Shown: positions 10,689 to 21,460, counted from the stretch's first letter. The stretch is DNA of 64,000 nucleotides from Bactericera cockerelli (GCA_024516035.1 CM044964.1:5062240-5126239); one strand, 5' to 3'. Notes: generated by a model from the sequence alone, not told the origin. Numbers and translations are program-made.

Positions 10689-11088
10689 ATCGGGGGGCAC
10701 TTGTCAATTATTAGCCGCCTTGTGAAGACAGTCGTCATAGCAATGAATTATGGTTGGGTGGAAGAGGTAGATCTACTAGTATTGTGGAAGTGATCACTTC
10801 ATTGAGAGTATGTCTGGGGATAAACAGGTAGTAGATCAGCAGTCTGGCTGGGGGACTATAAACAGGGAGTAGACCAGCAGTCTGGCTGGGGGACTATAAA
10901 CAGGGAGTAGACCAGCAGTCTGGCTGGGGGACTATAAACAGGGAGTAGACCAGCAGTCTGGCTGGGGGACTATAAACAGGGAGTAGACCAGCAGTCTGGC
11001 TGGGGGACTATAAACAGGGAGTAGAACCGCATTGGCTTGGTTCTGGGGGCCCTTGTCAATTATAAGCCTCCTTGTGAAGACAGTGGTA
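10689..11088. repeat. Flanking direct repeat around a minisatellite
   Basis: Blocks at 10689-10735 and 11043-11088 are near-identical (CACTTGTCAATTATTAGCC in the first, then CCTTGTGAAGACAGT in both). They bracket the 38-bp array, as if the array lies between two copies of a larger duplicated unit. Confidence 0.75.
10819..11025. repeat. 38-bp minisatellite, about 5.4 copies
   Basis: Unit contains ACTATAAACAGGGAGTAGAC and CAGCAGTCTGGCTGGGGG. Copies 2 to 5 look identical; the first differs at a few bases and the last is partial. A related single sequence lies inverted near 28845-28895. Confidence 0.9.
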
Positions 11089-11125
11089 GAAGTGCTGAAT
11101 CACTCCTCCACTGTCTGGCTACCAT

Positions 11126-11570
11126 TGTTCACAATGACGCCACCCTATGAAGAATCTAATATTAGATATGTGAAGTATTGTACTCTTTGTAAAGATAATA
11201 ATAATTTTTCGCTTGGGTTTCAAAAGAAGATATACTTTTGGACATGTCAAAATTTCTACAAAAGTGCACTTAACACTCTTGCCGCCTTGCGTATCAAATA
11301 ACTCATCTTGGTCTGAAAGGGCTTTTTTGAAAGAGAAAAAGGTCTTAGCTAGGGGTGAGGTACACATAGAATAATGTCCACATTAACAACTGTCACTGTT
11401 ATATATGTAAATTTGAACCATTTACTTATCATGTATTAAATAAATAAAAATAAAAAATTGGGACCAATGTACAAAAAAAGGGATTGGCAGTGAGAGTGTT
11501 AAATTAAAAAATCTTTGTGCAACTATGTCTCATTAAATTCTTATATCGAGTGAATGAATCACCCGATTCT
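11126..11570. other. Spacer
   Basis: AT-rich, with no supported gene. The two opposite open frames across the region carry no recognisable domain. Confidence 0.45.
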
Positions 11571-12255
11571 GAGAAAAGTTGCAGAGATAGAGTCAGAGTA
11601 AGAGAATAGTGCGAAATGTGAGAAAAAGAGAGAAGTAGAAAAAGGAGAGAGAGAAAGAGAGAGATGAATACTGAACAAAAAAACAAGGAAAATAGAGATG
11701 GGGAACATAAAATGGAGGGTCAAAAGAGAGATAAAAAAAGAAAGGGATAAAAAAGAGAGAGATAGATTTAGATATTAATATTTGTATATGAACCAAAAAA
11801 GATAAAAAAAATAGAGATAGATGGACAGATAGTAAAGGTCAAAAGAGAGCGATAAAGAAGAGATAAATGGATATAGATAATAATATTTGTATATAAACAA
11901 AAAAGAATAAGAAAGTAGAAACAGATGGACACATACTGAAGGTCAAAAGAGCTAGATAAAGAAGTGACAGGGTGGATATAGATAATAATTGTATATAAAC
12001 AAAAAGAAAAAAATAACTTGGAGATAGATGAACAGATGAAGGGTCAAATGAGACACAAAGAGAGAAGAGGATAGATCTACTAATAAGAGGAACAGGATGT
12101 GAAGAAATGATATTTGTTGAGAGAGACAAACAAATACGGAAAGGGATTGATAATAAAAGAACACGGAATGTTAGATGAAACATATTTGATTAGTAGAAGA
12201 GAAAAAGAAAAGCAGAGATGAGAGGCAGAGAGCTAAGAGGGATGTAAGAGACAGA
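11571..12255 (+). repeat. Purine-rich DNA with a ~107-bp degenerate tandem repeat
   Basis: Within the GA-rich DNA, a segment containing ATAGATAATAATATTTGTAT, ATAAACAAAAAAGA, GATAGATGGACAGAT and GGTCAAAAGAG recurs three to four times at 11710-12110. No gene. Confidence 0.7.
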
Positions 12256-12299
12256 GAGTGAAAATAGAAATAAGGGAGCTATATGTATACCACATTATA

Positions 12300-12520
12300 T
12301 ACAAGGGTTGGGTGGAAGAGTTTTGGATAGGCAATAACCCCGCCCTTTACTTAGGACATATGTTTTTATATATTTTCTATTATTTTTCATTTTTATTGTA
12401 TGTATTGTTTCCGTTTTTTTTTTTTTTTTTTCATTGTTAAAATAATAATTTGTATGTACATAATGTTCTTTTATATCTAACAAAGCGTTGTATATAATAT
12501 ATTAATAATAATAATAATAT
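12300..12520 (+). mobile_element. LINE-1t 3' tail with (AAT)n end
   Basis: GGGTTGGGTGGAAGAG, GGCAATAACCCCGCCCTTTA, T-rich 3' UTR, TCTAACAAAGCGTTGTAT and a tail of AATAATAAT. The hairpin's first half is altered. Confidence 0.7.
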
Positions 12521-12522
12521 AC

Positions 12523-12775
12523 CAGTGGTCCACAACTTTTTCTCCATCATGGCACCCTTTCTTTGACCTCTTAGCTCAGCAGCAGCCCAGGAGAGAAAAA
12601 AAAGTCAGAAGGACCTTGCAGACCTGTATTGTGAGTATTCAGATGATGAAAAATGTCAGCCAAGTAGGCTAATTTAGTTCTCCATTCATCATTTGTCAGA
12701 AGATCACAAAAACTTTCATTTTGCATGAAAAACACCAAAATTTAAATGATGATTTCTGAATCTCGCGGCACCCCT
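12523..12775 (+). mobile_element. hAT-like non-autonomous element, incomplete
   Basis: Begins CAGTGGTCCACAACTTTTTC with GGCACCC soon after. It ends near CGCGGCACCCCTG, the form usually found just inside the other hAT terminus, but the expected terminal AACCACTG is missing. No ORF. The assignment rests on my memory of hAT terminal sequences. Confidence 0.5.
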
Positions 12776-12990
12776 GAAGGCTGAATAGAGAAAAAATAGA
12801 GAAAGAAATAAAGAAACTAAGCTATTATAGAGAGAAATAGCTGATAGAGATAGAAATGAATGGAGGGAGCTAAAGAGAGAGAAAAAGAGGGGAGATAGAG
12901 AAAAAGAAAGAAGAGCGATAGAGAGAGAAAACTGAAAAAAAAGAAGTAGAGAGAGAAGAAAGGGAGGGATAAAGAAGGAGACATGGTCAT
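12776..12990 (+). repeat. (GA)n purine tract
   Basis: Low-complexity purine DNA directly after the hAT-like piece. Confidence 0.75.
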
Positions 12991-13292
12991 TACGCAGCAT
13001 CTTAAGTACTTGTCTTGAGATATTTTTTTAATGGATTTTTTTTAATACATTTTGAGATTAGGGGTAGTAAATAATGAATAAACTTAAAAAATAAAGTACA
13101 TCATTTAAAAATATTTTATAAAAAGTTAAATGCATCAAGCATTAAAAAAGGATTTCATCAAAAAAGAAATAATAATAAAATAATCCTGATTTAATACTGG
13201 GTGTTTCCATGGTCAAGTAGCACTTGATTAGTAAGATGCCAGCAGAGGTTACCGACCTCATGCCAGATTCGATGTCACAATGAATACACTAT
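12991..13292. other. AT-rich spacer
   Basis: Nothing recognised. Confidence 0.45.
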
Positions 13293-13680
13293 TAGATCAA
13301 GTTCTTTTATATCCAGTTCTCTCTTTTATCCAGGTCTCGCTAGAATCCAGTTCTATTGTATCCAGGTATCATTTGTATCCAGGTCTCAATTGTATCCAGT
13401 TCTTTTCTATCCAGCTTTCTCTTGTATCCAGCTCTTTTATATCCAACTTTCTCTTGTAGTAATTTCCTTTATATCCAGCTTTCTCTTGTATCCAGCTCTT
13501 TTATATCCAATTTGCTCTTGTATTCATTTCCTTTATATCCAGCTTTCTCTTATATCCAAGTTCCTCTTGTATCCAGTACCCAGCTTTCTCTTATATCCAG
13601 CCTTCTTTTATATCCAGTTCTTTAATCCAGTTTTCTCTTATATCCAAGTTTCTCTTGTATCCAGTACTTTTATATCCTGG
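13293..13680. repeat. Degenerate ATCCAG minisatellite
   Basis: Many units of the form (T)ATATCCAGCTTTCTCTTG and TATCCAGCTCTTTT, about 16-17 bp each and pairing into ~34-bp units. Two overlapping open frames (13356-13625, 13390-13692) are translations of this array. Confidence 0.85.
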
Positions 13681-13819
13681 ACTGGACAGTGAAGAGTCCG
13701 AGTAAGGAGCGTATTGAAGTGGAACTAACATCAGACATACAGCTGATGATTAGGATGGGTTGGGTGGTAGAGAGTGCGATACTGCTTAACATTTTAATGA
13801 AATAGTGTATTTTGCACGA

Positions 13820-15658
13820 TACATATTCTTTCCTCCTCCTTCTCTTTTCCTCCTTTTCTCCTCCAACTTCTTTCCTCCAAGTTTTCTTTTTTCTACTTCT
13901 CTCCTCCTCCTTCTCTCTTCCTTGTTCTTTCCTCCTTCTTTTCTTTTCCTCCTTTTCTCCTCAATTTCTCTCCTCCAAGTTTTCTTTTTTTACTTTTCTC
14001 CTCCTCTTTCTCTCTTCCTCACTATTTTCTACTCCTTCTGTTCTTTTCCTCCTTTTCTCCTCAACTTCTCTCCTCCACGTTTTCTTTTTTTACTTCTCTC
14101 CTCCTCTTTCTCTCTTCTTCATTATTTTCTACTCCTTCTGTTCTTTTCCTCCTTTTCTCCTCAACTTCTCTCCTCCACGTTTTCTTTTTTTACTTCTCTC
14201 CTCCTCTTTCTCTCTTCCTCACTATTTTCTACTCCTTCTGTTCTTTTCCTCCTTTTCTCCTCAACTTCTCTCCTCCACGTTTTTCTTTTTTTAATTCTCT
14301 CCTCCTCTTTCTCTCTTCCTCATTATTTTCTACTCCTTCTTTTCTTTCCTCCTTTTCTCCTCAACTTCTCTCCTCCACGTTTTCTTTTTTTACTTCTCTC
14401 CTCCTCTTTCTCTCTTCCTCATTATTTTCTACTCCTTCTTTTCTTTTCCTCCTTTTCTCCTCAACTTCTCTCCTCCACGTTTTCTTTTTTTACTTCTCTC
14501 CTCCTCTTTCTCTCTTCCTCATTATTTTCTACTCCTTCTTTTCTTTTCCTCCTTTTCTCCTCAACTTCTCTCCTCCACGTTTTCTTTTTTTACTTCTCTC
14601 CTCCTCCTTTTCTTTTCCTCCTTTTCTCCTCAACTTCTCTCTTCCACGTTTTCTTTTTTTACTTCTCTCCTCCTCTTTCTCTCTTCCTCATTATTTTCTA
14701 CTCCTTCTTTTCTTTTCCTCCTTTTCTCCTCAACTTCTCTCCTCCACGTTTTCTTTTTTTACTTCTCTCCTCCTCTTTCTCTCTTCCTCATTATTTTCTA
14801 CTCCTTCTTTTCTTTTCCTCCTTTTCTCCTCAACTTCTCTCCTCCACGTTTTCTTTTTTTACTTCTCTCCTCCTCTTTCTCTCTTCCTCATTTTTTTCTA
14901 CTCCTTCTTTTCTTTTCCTCCTTTTCTCCTCAACTTCTCTCCTCCACGTTTTCTTTTTTTACTTCTCTCCTCCTCCTTTTCTTTTCCTCCTTTTCTCCTC
15001 AACTTCTCTCTTCCACGTTTTCTTTTTTTACTTCTCTCCTCCTCTTTCTCTCTTCCTCATTATTTTCTACTCCTTCTTTTCTTTTCCTCCTTTTCTCCTC
15101 AACTTCTCTCCTCCACGTTTTCTTTTTTTACTTCTCTCCTCTCTTTCTCTCTTCCTCATTATTTTCTACTCCTTCTTTTCTTTTCCTCCTTTTCTCCTCA
15201 ATTTCTCTCCTCCACGTTTTCTTTTTTTACTTCTCTCCTCCTCTTTCTCTGTTCCTCATTATTTTCTACTCCTTCTTTTCTTTTCCTCCTTTTCTCCTCC
15301 AACTTCTTTCCTCCACGTTTTCTTTTTTTACTTCTCTCCTCCTCTTTCTCTCTTCCTCATTATTTTCTACTCCTTCTTTTCTTTTCCTCCTTTTCTCCTC
15401 AACTTCTTTCCTCCACGTTTTCTTTTTTTACTTCTCTCCTCCTCTGCCTTCTTTCTTCCTCCTTCTTTTCATTTCGTGCTTTTCTTCTCCTACTTTTCTC
15501 CGCCTCTCTCTTTCTTTCACCTTCTTTTCTCCTCCTCCTTCTCTATTCATCCTTCTCTCCTCCTTTTTCTCCTCTCCTCCTCTTTTTCTACTCCTACTCC
15601 TATTTCTCTTCCTCCTCCTCTTTTCATCCTTTTCTCTTTCCTCTGACCCTCTCCCACT
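13820..15658 (+). repeat. 100-bp pyrimidine-rich satellite (about 17 units)
   Basis: TCAACTTCTC recurs at 14061, 14161, 14261, 14361, 14461 and 14561, then near 14630, 14730, 14830, 14930, 15000, 15100, 15199, 15299 and 15400. The unit is therefore 100 bp, with ~70-bp variants at two places, suggesting a 100-100-100-70 higher-order unit. It keeps a 613-codon frame open because stop codons need purines. Since 100 is not a multiple of 3, successive units are read in different frames. I do not treat the frame as a gene. Confidence 0.9.
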
Positions 15659-15789
15659 TCTATGCTACTTCTTATCCAAGTTGATGACAATCATAATAAT
15701 ACTTATTTTTATTAGTATTTCAAAAATAATCTTAACTTAATTTTATATTAAACCTTCTAGATTCTAGGACAATTATTTCACTAATCATC

Positions 15790-16425
15790 TGTATCTCTTC
15801 CTCTCTCTCACTTTTTCTCTCTAATGTTCTTCCTCTCCTTTTCTCCCTCTCTCTTCCTCTCACTCTCCCTTTATCTTTATCTTTCTATTTCTTTTCCTCT
15901 CTACCTTTTTCAATTTTTCTTTTCTCTTTCTTTCCTATCCTCTTTCTCTCTCTCTCTTTCTCTATCTCCCTCTCTATTTCTCTCTCTCTATCTCTCTCTC
16001 TCTCTGTCTCTGTGTTTTCTCTCTCACTCTCTCCTATCCTCCCTCTTCTACTCTTTCCTCTCTTTTTCTTATTATGTATCACACTTTTCATCTTCTTAAT
16101 GCTCCTCTCTTTCCTTTCTTTTTAATTGAATTTTCTCCTTCTCTCATTTAAATCTAATCTTATGCTACCTTCTATTTCTCTGTATCCTTGCCTCTTCATG
16201 TCACTTTTTTACCCCTCTCCGGTTTCCTCATTTCTTTGCATTCATCTTTCCCTCTTTTCTCTTTAGCTTCTTTTTCTTTGCTTCTCTCTCACTATCTCTC
16301 TCTCTCTTCCTGTTTATTCGCTCCCTCTCTTTTCACCTCTCTATAATTATCATGTTTTTTTCTACTCCCTCCTCTTTTTCTCTATCTATGCATATTGTTT
16401 GTCATATCTCTCAATTCGCCCTCTT
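15790..16425 (+). repeat. Pyrimidine-rich tract
   Basis: (CT)n-rich low-complexity DNA; no gene. 15659-15789 is AT-rich spacer. Confidence 0.85.
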
Positions 16426-16717
16426 TTCTTTATAGCCCAGGCAAATTAGTGCTAAAATGGGGTCTAGCGTCAAAAAATTGCTCAATAGCTGGAAATCGTT
16501 TTAAACCCTTAAAGGGGTCCTGAATAATGGGTATATGAGTTTGCGAAGGATTTTAGGTTGTGCTTCCGAGTTTAGGGCCTAAATAGTGCAAATTTTTTGC
16601 ACTTTTTTTAAAATTGCGCTTATAACTCAAAATGCATTTATTCTACAGAAAATTTTATTCAGTTCTTATCTGAGGAACATAAAATTATGCGTCTAATGAC
16701 GTTTGAATCATTAAAAA

Positions 16718-17211
16718 ATCTGGTGTAAACATCACACGACTTTCCTTATCCCCCAAAAAGAAGTCGAATTCCGCCACTGGTGACTCAACGGTAACGGATA
16801 GTTAAAAATCAGTGCCAAATTCGTAATCAGCACCATAAAATCATTGGATTTGATATGTCGCAACCCCCATCTGGGGTAAATAATAAAAAAGTTAGTCCAA
16901 GCGGGTCCCCCCAAAATACCGGTAAATTGAGGCCGGGTTCCAAAAAGTTCAAGATATCAAAAAAATGATGAGAATAGACCCCTATTATTTTTTTAATCCG
17001 AGAAAATGTTGTTCTCTAACTTTTTTTGTATCTTTAACCAATTTAAAGAAGCGGCGCTTGCGGCTAATATTTGCGGCCCTGCGGCGGCAGAATGCGGCCG
17101 ATTTCAACCAAAAGTTTCATGGTTCGTCTGGTGTATAAAATGAATTACCATACCAAATTTCAAGTCTCTAGCTCTTACCGTTCTCGAGATATCCTGTTTA
17201 CACACACACAC

Positions 17212-17260
<49 letters not shown>

Positions 17261-17394
17261 TAGACGCACGGACCAATGGCTGAAAACAACTTTTTTGGTA
17301 TCCTGAGGCTATGATTCGTCCAGAAATGAGAAAAACTGGGTAGGTCAAATTTTCGACGAATACAATACTTTCCTTATTATAGATAAGGAAAGTA
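16718..17394 (+). mobile_element. M1 element, most complete copy, in the left arm
   Basis: The right arm of the foldback keeps the uninterrupted site (CAAACGTCATTAGACG joined directly to the AAGGTTAAGCCG side), so the insertion limits can be read off within a poly(A) ambiguity. The element runs from about TCTGGTGTAAAC to GATAAGGAAAGT. It has ACTTTCCTTAT-like blocks near both ends, a GC-rich patch near 17050-17100 and a (CA)n/(GACA)n microsatellite at 17198-17263. No ORF. Other copies: 1-430, 2630-3115 and a relic at 44840-44990. Confidence 0.7.
17198..17263 (+). repeat. (CA)n-(GACA)n microsatellite
   Basis: ACACACACACAC followed by about twelve CAGA units inside M1. Confidence 0.95.
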
Positions 17395-17599
17395 AAAAGG
17401 TTAAGCCGTTCAGCCACAATCGCTCCTCAAAGATGGGTGGTTTTTTCAAACATAGCTCAAATTTTGAAAATTCTCAACTTTTAACGCCTGTAAGTCAAAA
17501 AGGACTGCACCAATTGAAAAAATTTCAAGACAGCTGGCACACTATGGAGGATGTAACTTGTTTTATATGCGGGAACATTGTGCAAGAAGGAATATTAAT

Positions 17600-17749
17600 A
17601 ATAATATAATAATAAAAATGCATTTTCTTTGTGTTGTTATGTCACAGTTTTAGTGGGTAGCGCAGAATCATAGAACTTTGCCAGTTTAATTTACAATATC
17701 TTGTATTATTTGTGTGCCTATGATTCAGCCACTGGTCGCTGCTTCATAT
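17600..17749 (-). mobile_element. SINE-F, 3' part (left of the gypsy insertion)
   Basis: Matches 26420-26580: TTTAGTGGGTAGCGCAGAAT, ACAATATCTTGTATTATT and CCACTGGTCGCTGCTTCA. It continues at 21620 after the gypsy element. The target duplication CATAT is at 17745-17749. Confidence 0.8.
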
Positions 17750-17908
17750 TGTTGATGTAAACGCTTCTTACAATATTGTTGTGAACCCGGCCTGATATGA
17801 AAACGATAATAAACAGTCATTCGTCTTTGGTCACCGGCTTGAGTTAAACCAGAAACCTGTCTTCTTTAATTTTATCTTCTCTTATCCTTGACATCCAATA
17901 ACGTAACA
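17750..17908 (+). repeat. Gypsy 5' LTR
   Basis: Starts TGTTGATGTAAACG and ends AACGTAACA. Contains AATAAACAG, a possible polyadenylation signal. Matches 21461-21619 with no difference that I can see. Confidence 0.95.
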
Positions 17909-17922
17909 TGGTGTCAGGTGTC
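17909..17922 (+). other. Primer-binding site, tRNA-Leu type
   Basis: TGGTGTCAGG directly follows the LTR. It complements the ...CCTGACACCA 3' end typical of Leu tRNAs. Confidence 0.7.
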
Positions 17923-17956
17923 TAAACAGTTAATGTTCAGTGTCTATTAATGTTCA

Positions 17957-19444
17957 GTGCAAAATTTGAAGATGTCAGTCAATCTGCCGAGCGGGATCAC
18001 TCATCTAAAAGTCCAGGGGGTCTCAGGTTCTCAGGTCTATGAGAGCTGGAAGCTTGCTAAGTTTCAGTTTGAGAACTATTTACTCGCAGTAAATATCGGA
18101 ACAGACGTCAAGGAGGAGAGGAAGGTCGCCCTACTGCTACATTCATTGGGTCCAGAGGTAATCCCTATTTTTCAAAGTTTTGGTGTTGACAAAACCACAG
18201 CCAAACTTGCTGATGTCATCAACAAATGTGAAGGCTACTTCGCCCCAAAGAAGAATCTAGCGTTGGAGAGACATAAGTTTCTGTCTAGAAGGCAGAAGGA
18301 TGAGTCTATTACAAGCTTCATGACGGATTTGAAGAATTTAGCAACCAACTGTGAGTTCAAAACACTTGAAGATTCATTGGTCAAAGACCTCTTTATACTT
18401 GGTCTCAGTGAGGAGAATTCTTTCATCAAGGAAAGATTGCTTCAAGAAAGTGATGCTAAAACTTCAGATGATATTATGTCTATAGCTCAAACACTTCAAA
18501 TGTCTAGAAGTGAACAAGCTAGTCAAGTGGAAGTCATGAAACTCAATTGTCACCCTTCTAAACGGAGTCCCAGTCATTACACTCAAAACACCAGTCAGGT
18601 CAGTCAGTATTCTCAAAATACTAGTCAGTCAAGTAAACATAAGTCAAAATGTGGAAAGTGTGGCCAAATTCACAGATTTTCATGTCCAGCGGTCAATGCC
18701 ATCTGTAATCTTTGTTCAAGAAAGGGACATTACGCTGTTATGTGCTACAACAAGAAGAATGTCAAAGTTGTAAATTGTCAAGAACAAGAAGAAGTTTCAA
18801 CTGTTTGTGATGAAATTTTCATTGGTCATGTTCAAAGCAATGGTAAAGCATGGTATGTGCCTATGGAGTTGAACCACAATGTCATTGAAGTCTGTCTAGA
18901 TACAGGAGCGGAGGCTAATGTTATGTCTTATGATACATTCTGTCAAGTTGGTCTGTCACCAAATATTATCAAATCAGTGTCTACTAAGTTAACATCTTAT
19001 AATAATGTCAGTATTCCTGTCAAAGGTCAGTGTGTATTATATTGTACTATAAAAAATGTCCGTCTACCAGTTAGATTTTTTGTAACAGCAGGATTGCAAA
19101 AAACATTACTAGGATTAGAGTCTTGTGTCAAATTCAATTTAATTCAAAGAATTAATACTGTTCAAAGTCATGTAAAATTTGGTACTTATCAAAATTTTGT
19201 AAATAAATATAGTGATATATTTGAAGGTCTGGGATGTCTGCCAGGTGAGTGTCAAATCACTTTGAAGGAAAATGCCATTCCTCATGTTGCCCCTCCTAGG
19301 CGGGTACCGTTCAAATTAATGGATCCGTATAAAGCCGAGCTGGCACGGATGGTTAAGATGAATGTTATTGAAAAAGTGACAGAACCTTCTCTGTGGGTGA
19401 ACTCTGTGGCATTAGTTTCAAAGCCAGATGGAAGTCTTAGGTAG
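17957..19444 (+). CDS. gag: Gypsy Gag-protease and start of RT
   Basis: 495 codons. Residues 1-200 form a retrotransposon Gag core. Two zinc knuckles follow: C232-x2-C-x3-H-x3-C243 and C250-x2-C-x4-H-x4-C263. The aspartic protease motif DTGAEAN starts at 315. From about 418 the sequence is the N-terminal part of reverse transcriptase (VNSVALVSKPDGSLR), then a stop. Gag packages the RNA and the protease cleaves the polyprotein. A second ATG at codon 6 is an equally possible start. The stop coincides with the site where RT sequence is missing, so the rest of Pol is cut off from this frame. Confidence 0.9.
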   Translation: MQNLKMSVNLPSGITHLKVQGVSGSQVYESWKLAKFQFENYLLAVNIGTDVKEERKVALLLHSLGPEVIPIFQSFGVDKTTAKLADVINKCEGYFAPKKNLALERHKFLSRRQKDESITSFMTDLKNLATNCEFKTLEDSLVKDLFILGLSEENSFIKERLLQESDAKTSDDIMSIAQTLQMSRSEQASQVEVMKLNCHPSKRSPSHYTQNTSQVSQYSQNTSQSSKHKSKCGKCGQIHRFSCPAVNAICNLCSRKGHYAVMCYNKKNVKVVNCQEQEEVSTVCDEIFIGHVQSNGKAWYVPMELNHNVIEVCLDTGAEANVMSYDTFCQVGLSPNIIKSVSTKLTSYNNVSIPVKGQCVLYCTIKNVRLPVRFFVTAGLQKTLLGLESCVKFNLIQRINTVQSHVKFGTYQNFVNKYSDIFEGLGCLPGECQITLKENAIPHVAPPRRVPFKLMDPYKAELARMVKMNVIEKVTEPSLWVNSVALVSKPDGSLR

Positions 19445-19470
19445 TGTCTTGATCCTCAATCAGTCTAGCT

Positions 19471-20697
19471 CCAGAAAAGTTCCATCAAAAGTTAAGTGAA
19501 TTATTGTCTGATATTCCTGGTACTTTTGTTTATTTAGATGATGTACTTATTTATGCTAAGTCAAAGTCAGAACATGATGAAATTTTAGTCAAAGTTCTAA
19601 ACAGAGTCAAGGAAATTAACCTTAAGTTGAACAAAAACAAATGTCAATTTGGTGTAAATAAAATTACACTTTTAGGTCAAGTATTTGAGTCTTCTGGAAT
19701 GAAACCTGATAATAGTAAAATTGAAGCTATTCAAAATATGTCAGTCCCATCATGTGTCAAAGATGTCCAAAGATTTTTAGGCATGATTAATTACCTTGCT
19801 AGTTATATTCCTAATTTGTCAGAGAGATGTGCTAATTTAAGAAAGTTATTAAGAAAAGAAAACTTATGGTGTTGGGAAAAAGCCCATGAACAAGAATTTA
19901 ATGATTTAAAGTCTCTTATTTGTACAGCTCCAGTCTTGAAATTTTTTGAAGTCAATAAACCTATTATTTTAAATGTCGATTCTAGTAAAGATGCCGTTGG
20001 TGCTTGTCTTTTACAGTCTAAAAAACCCATAGCTTTTGCTTCTAAGTCACTTACTGATAGTCAAATACGTTGGGCACAAATAGAAAAAGAATTGTTTGCC
20101 ATATGGTTTGGTTGTTCTAAATTCCATCAGTATGTTTTTGGTCAGACTATAACTGTAGAAACAGATCATAAGCCTCTGATTACCTTATTTAAAAAGTCAT
20201 TAGCCGATATTCCTGTCAGATTACAGAGACTTATGATGAAATTACAAATGTATGATTTAATTGTTATTTATAAGTCAGGCAAAGAAATGTATGTCTCAGA
20301 TACTTTGTCAAGAGCTGCTTTAAAAGAAAAATGTCATGAGTTTGATTTTAATTTAGATGAGGAGTTAGCTATACATACAAATATGTTTGTCAGGTCACTC
20401 AATGTGTCAGATAAAAAATTAGAAGAAATTGAAAATCTTACTAAAATAGATCCTGTCTTGGTTCAAGTTGTAAAATATGTACAGAATGGTTGGCCTAGCC
20501 ATAAAAATAATGTCAGTAAAATAGCATTACCATTTTATATGTACAGAAATGATTTACATGTTGTCAATAATATTTTATTTAAAAGTTCAGCAATTGTAAT
20601 ACCTAGTTCTTTACAGTCTCAGTTATTAAAAGATGCTCATGTCAGTCATATGGGTTATAATAAGTCAAAAAACTCTGTAAAAAATTCAAGTCCATGA
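19471..20697 (+). pseudogene. pol: Gypsy Pol remnant: RT palm end, RNase H, integrase start
   Basis: Begins inside RT, just before the catalytic YLDD (about 19531). It continues through the connection (RFLGMINYLASYIP) and RNase H-like domain with acidic residues in NVDSSKDA, EKEL and TDHKPL, ending VSDTLSRA. Then a linker and only the H-x-x-H half of the integrase zinc finger (DAHVSHMGY). The RT fingers and first palm Asp are absent between about 19445 and 19470. After about 20675 the frame goes wrong and the integrase DDE core is missing. It has no ATG at its start and is in a different frame from gag. Confidence 0.9.
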
Positions 20698-21203
20698 ATG
20701 AAAAGAGAATTGAGTCAATGAAGTCATATTATAATAAAAATGCTCATTCATTGCCTAAGTTTAAGTTAGGTGATGAAGTCATGTTTCAAAAGAAACCTCA
20801 TGATGTGTGGTTACCGGCGGTTGTGACAAAACTTCCTGATGAACTTAAGTCTCATAGAGCTTATGAAATTAAAACGTTAGATGGTCATGTCTTTATCAGA
20901 AATAGAATTTATTTAAGAAAACGCTATCAGCAAAATAATAATTGTCATAATCAAAACCATCTCAATTTGCCATTAGAGTCAAAGTTCAATGAACCTTGTG
21001 CAAGTTATACTCCTTTGCACATAAGATGTGATTCTTCACCTGTTGTTATTGAGGAAAATGATAATGAATCCTTCTTATCAGCAGATGAAACAATTGTTAC
21101 CAATCTGAATGAGTCTGAAGTTCTAGGCTCGTCAGAATTGCAATCTGAATCTGTCTTGCAACCAAGAGCCTTCAAGCTCTTGGTTGCAAGATTCTTTAAA
21201 TGA
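20694..21203 (+). pseudogene. pol: Gypsy integrase C-terminal remnant
   Basis: From codon 7 it reads as the region after the integrase core: SYYNKNAHSLPKFKLGDEV, then a strand-rich segment YEIKTLDGHVFIRNRIYLRK typical of Ty3/gypsy integrase C-termini. The end is altered by a perfect 16-bp inverted duplication (21154-21191) that shifts the frame. The usual C-terminal reading continues out of frame to about 21267. Confidence 0.85.
21154..21191. repeat. Perfect 16-bp inverted repeat in gypsy pol
   Basis: Arms 21154-21169 and 21176-21191 (TCTTGCAACCAAGAGC and its complement), loop CTTCAA. It looks like a template-switch scar. Confidence 0.85.
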
Positions 21204-21430
21204 GTCAGACAACAGTCTAGATGATACTATTAATGATCCTACTTGGACTCCTAGAACTGGAAAATAAAAAATTGATTGCTTTATCTTGTAATTAAAAAGT
21301 TATCATTTTAATTTTAAGTATACATTCATTAAATTTATGATTTTATTAGTCGTCTTGCGTCAACATAATCTACATTTAAAACAAGTTGTCTTGTCTCTAT
21401 TTAACAACTTGTTTTGTCAAATTATTATAA

Positions 21431-21460
21431 GAAAAAAAAAAAAAAAAAAAAAAAGGATCA
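21431..21460 (+). other. Purine tract before the 3' LTR
   Basis: A run of over 20 A residues then GGATCA, directly before the 3' LTR. It is in the polypurine-tract position but unusually A-only. Confidence 0.6.

Noticed and set aside
13805..15646. 613-codon open frame, apparently the longest simple frame after the BEL Gag
   Set aside because: It is a translation of a 100-bp pyrimidine repeat. The residues are almost only Phe, Leu, Ser and Pro, and all frames are open because the strand lacks purines.
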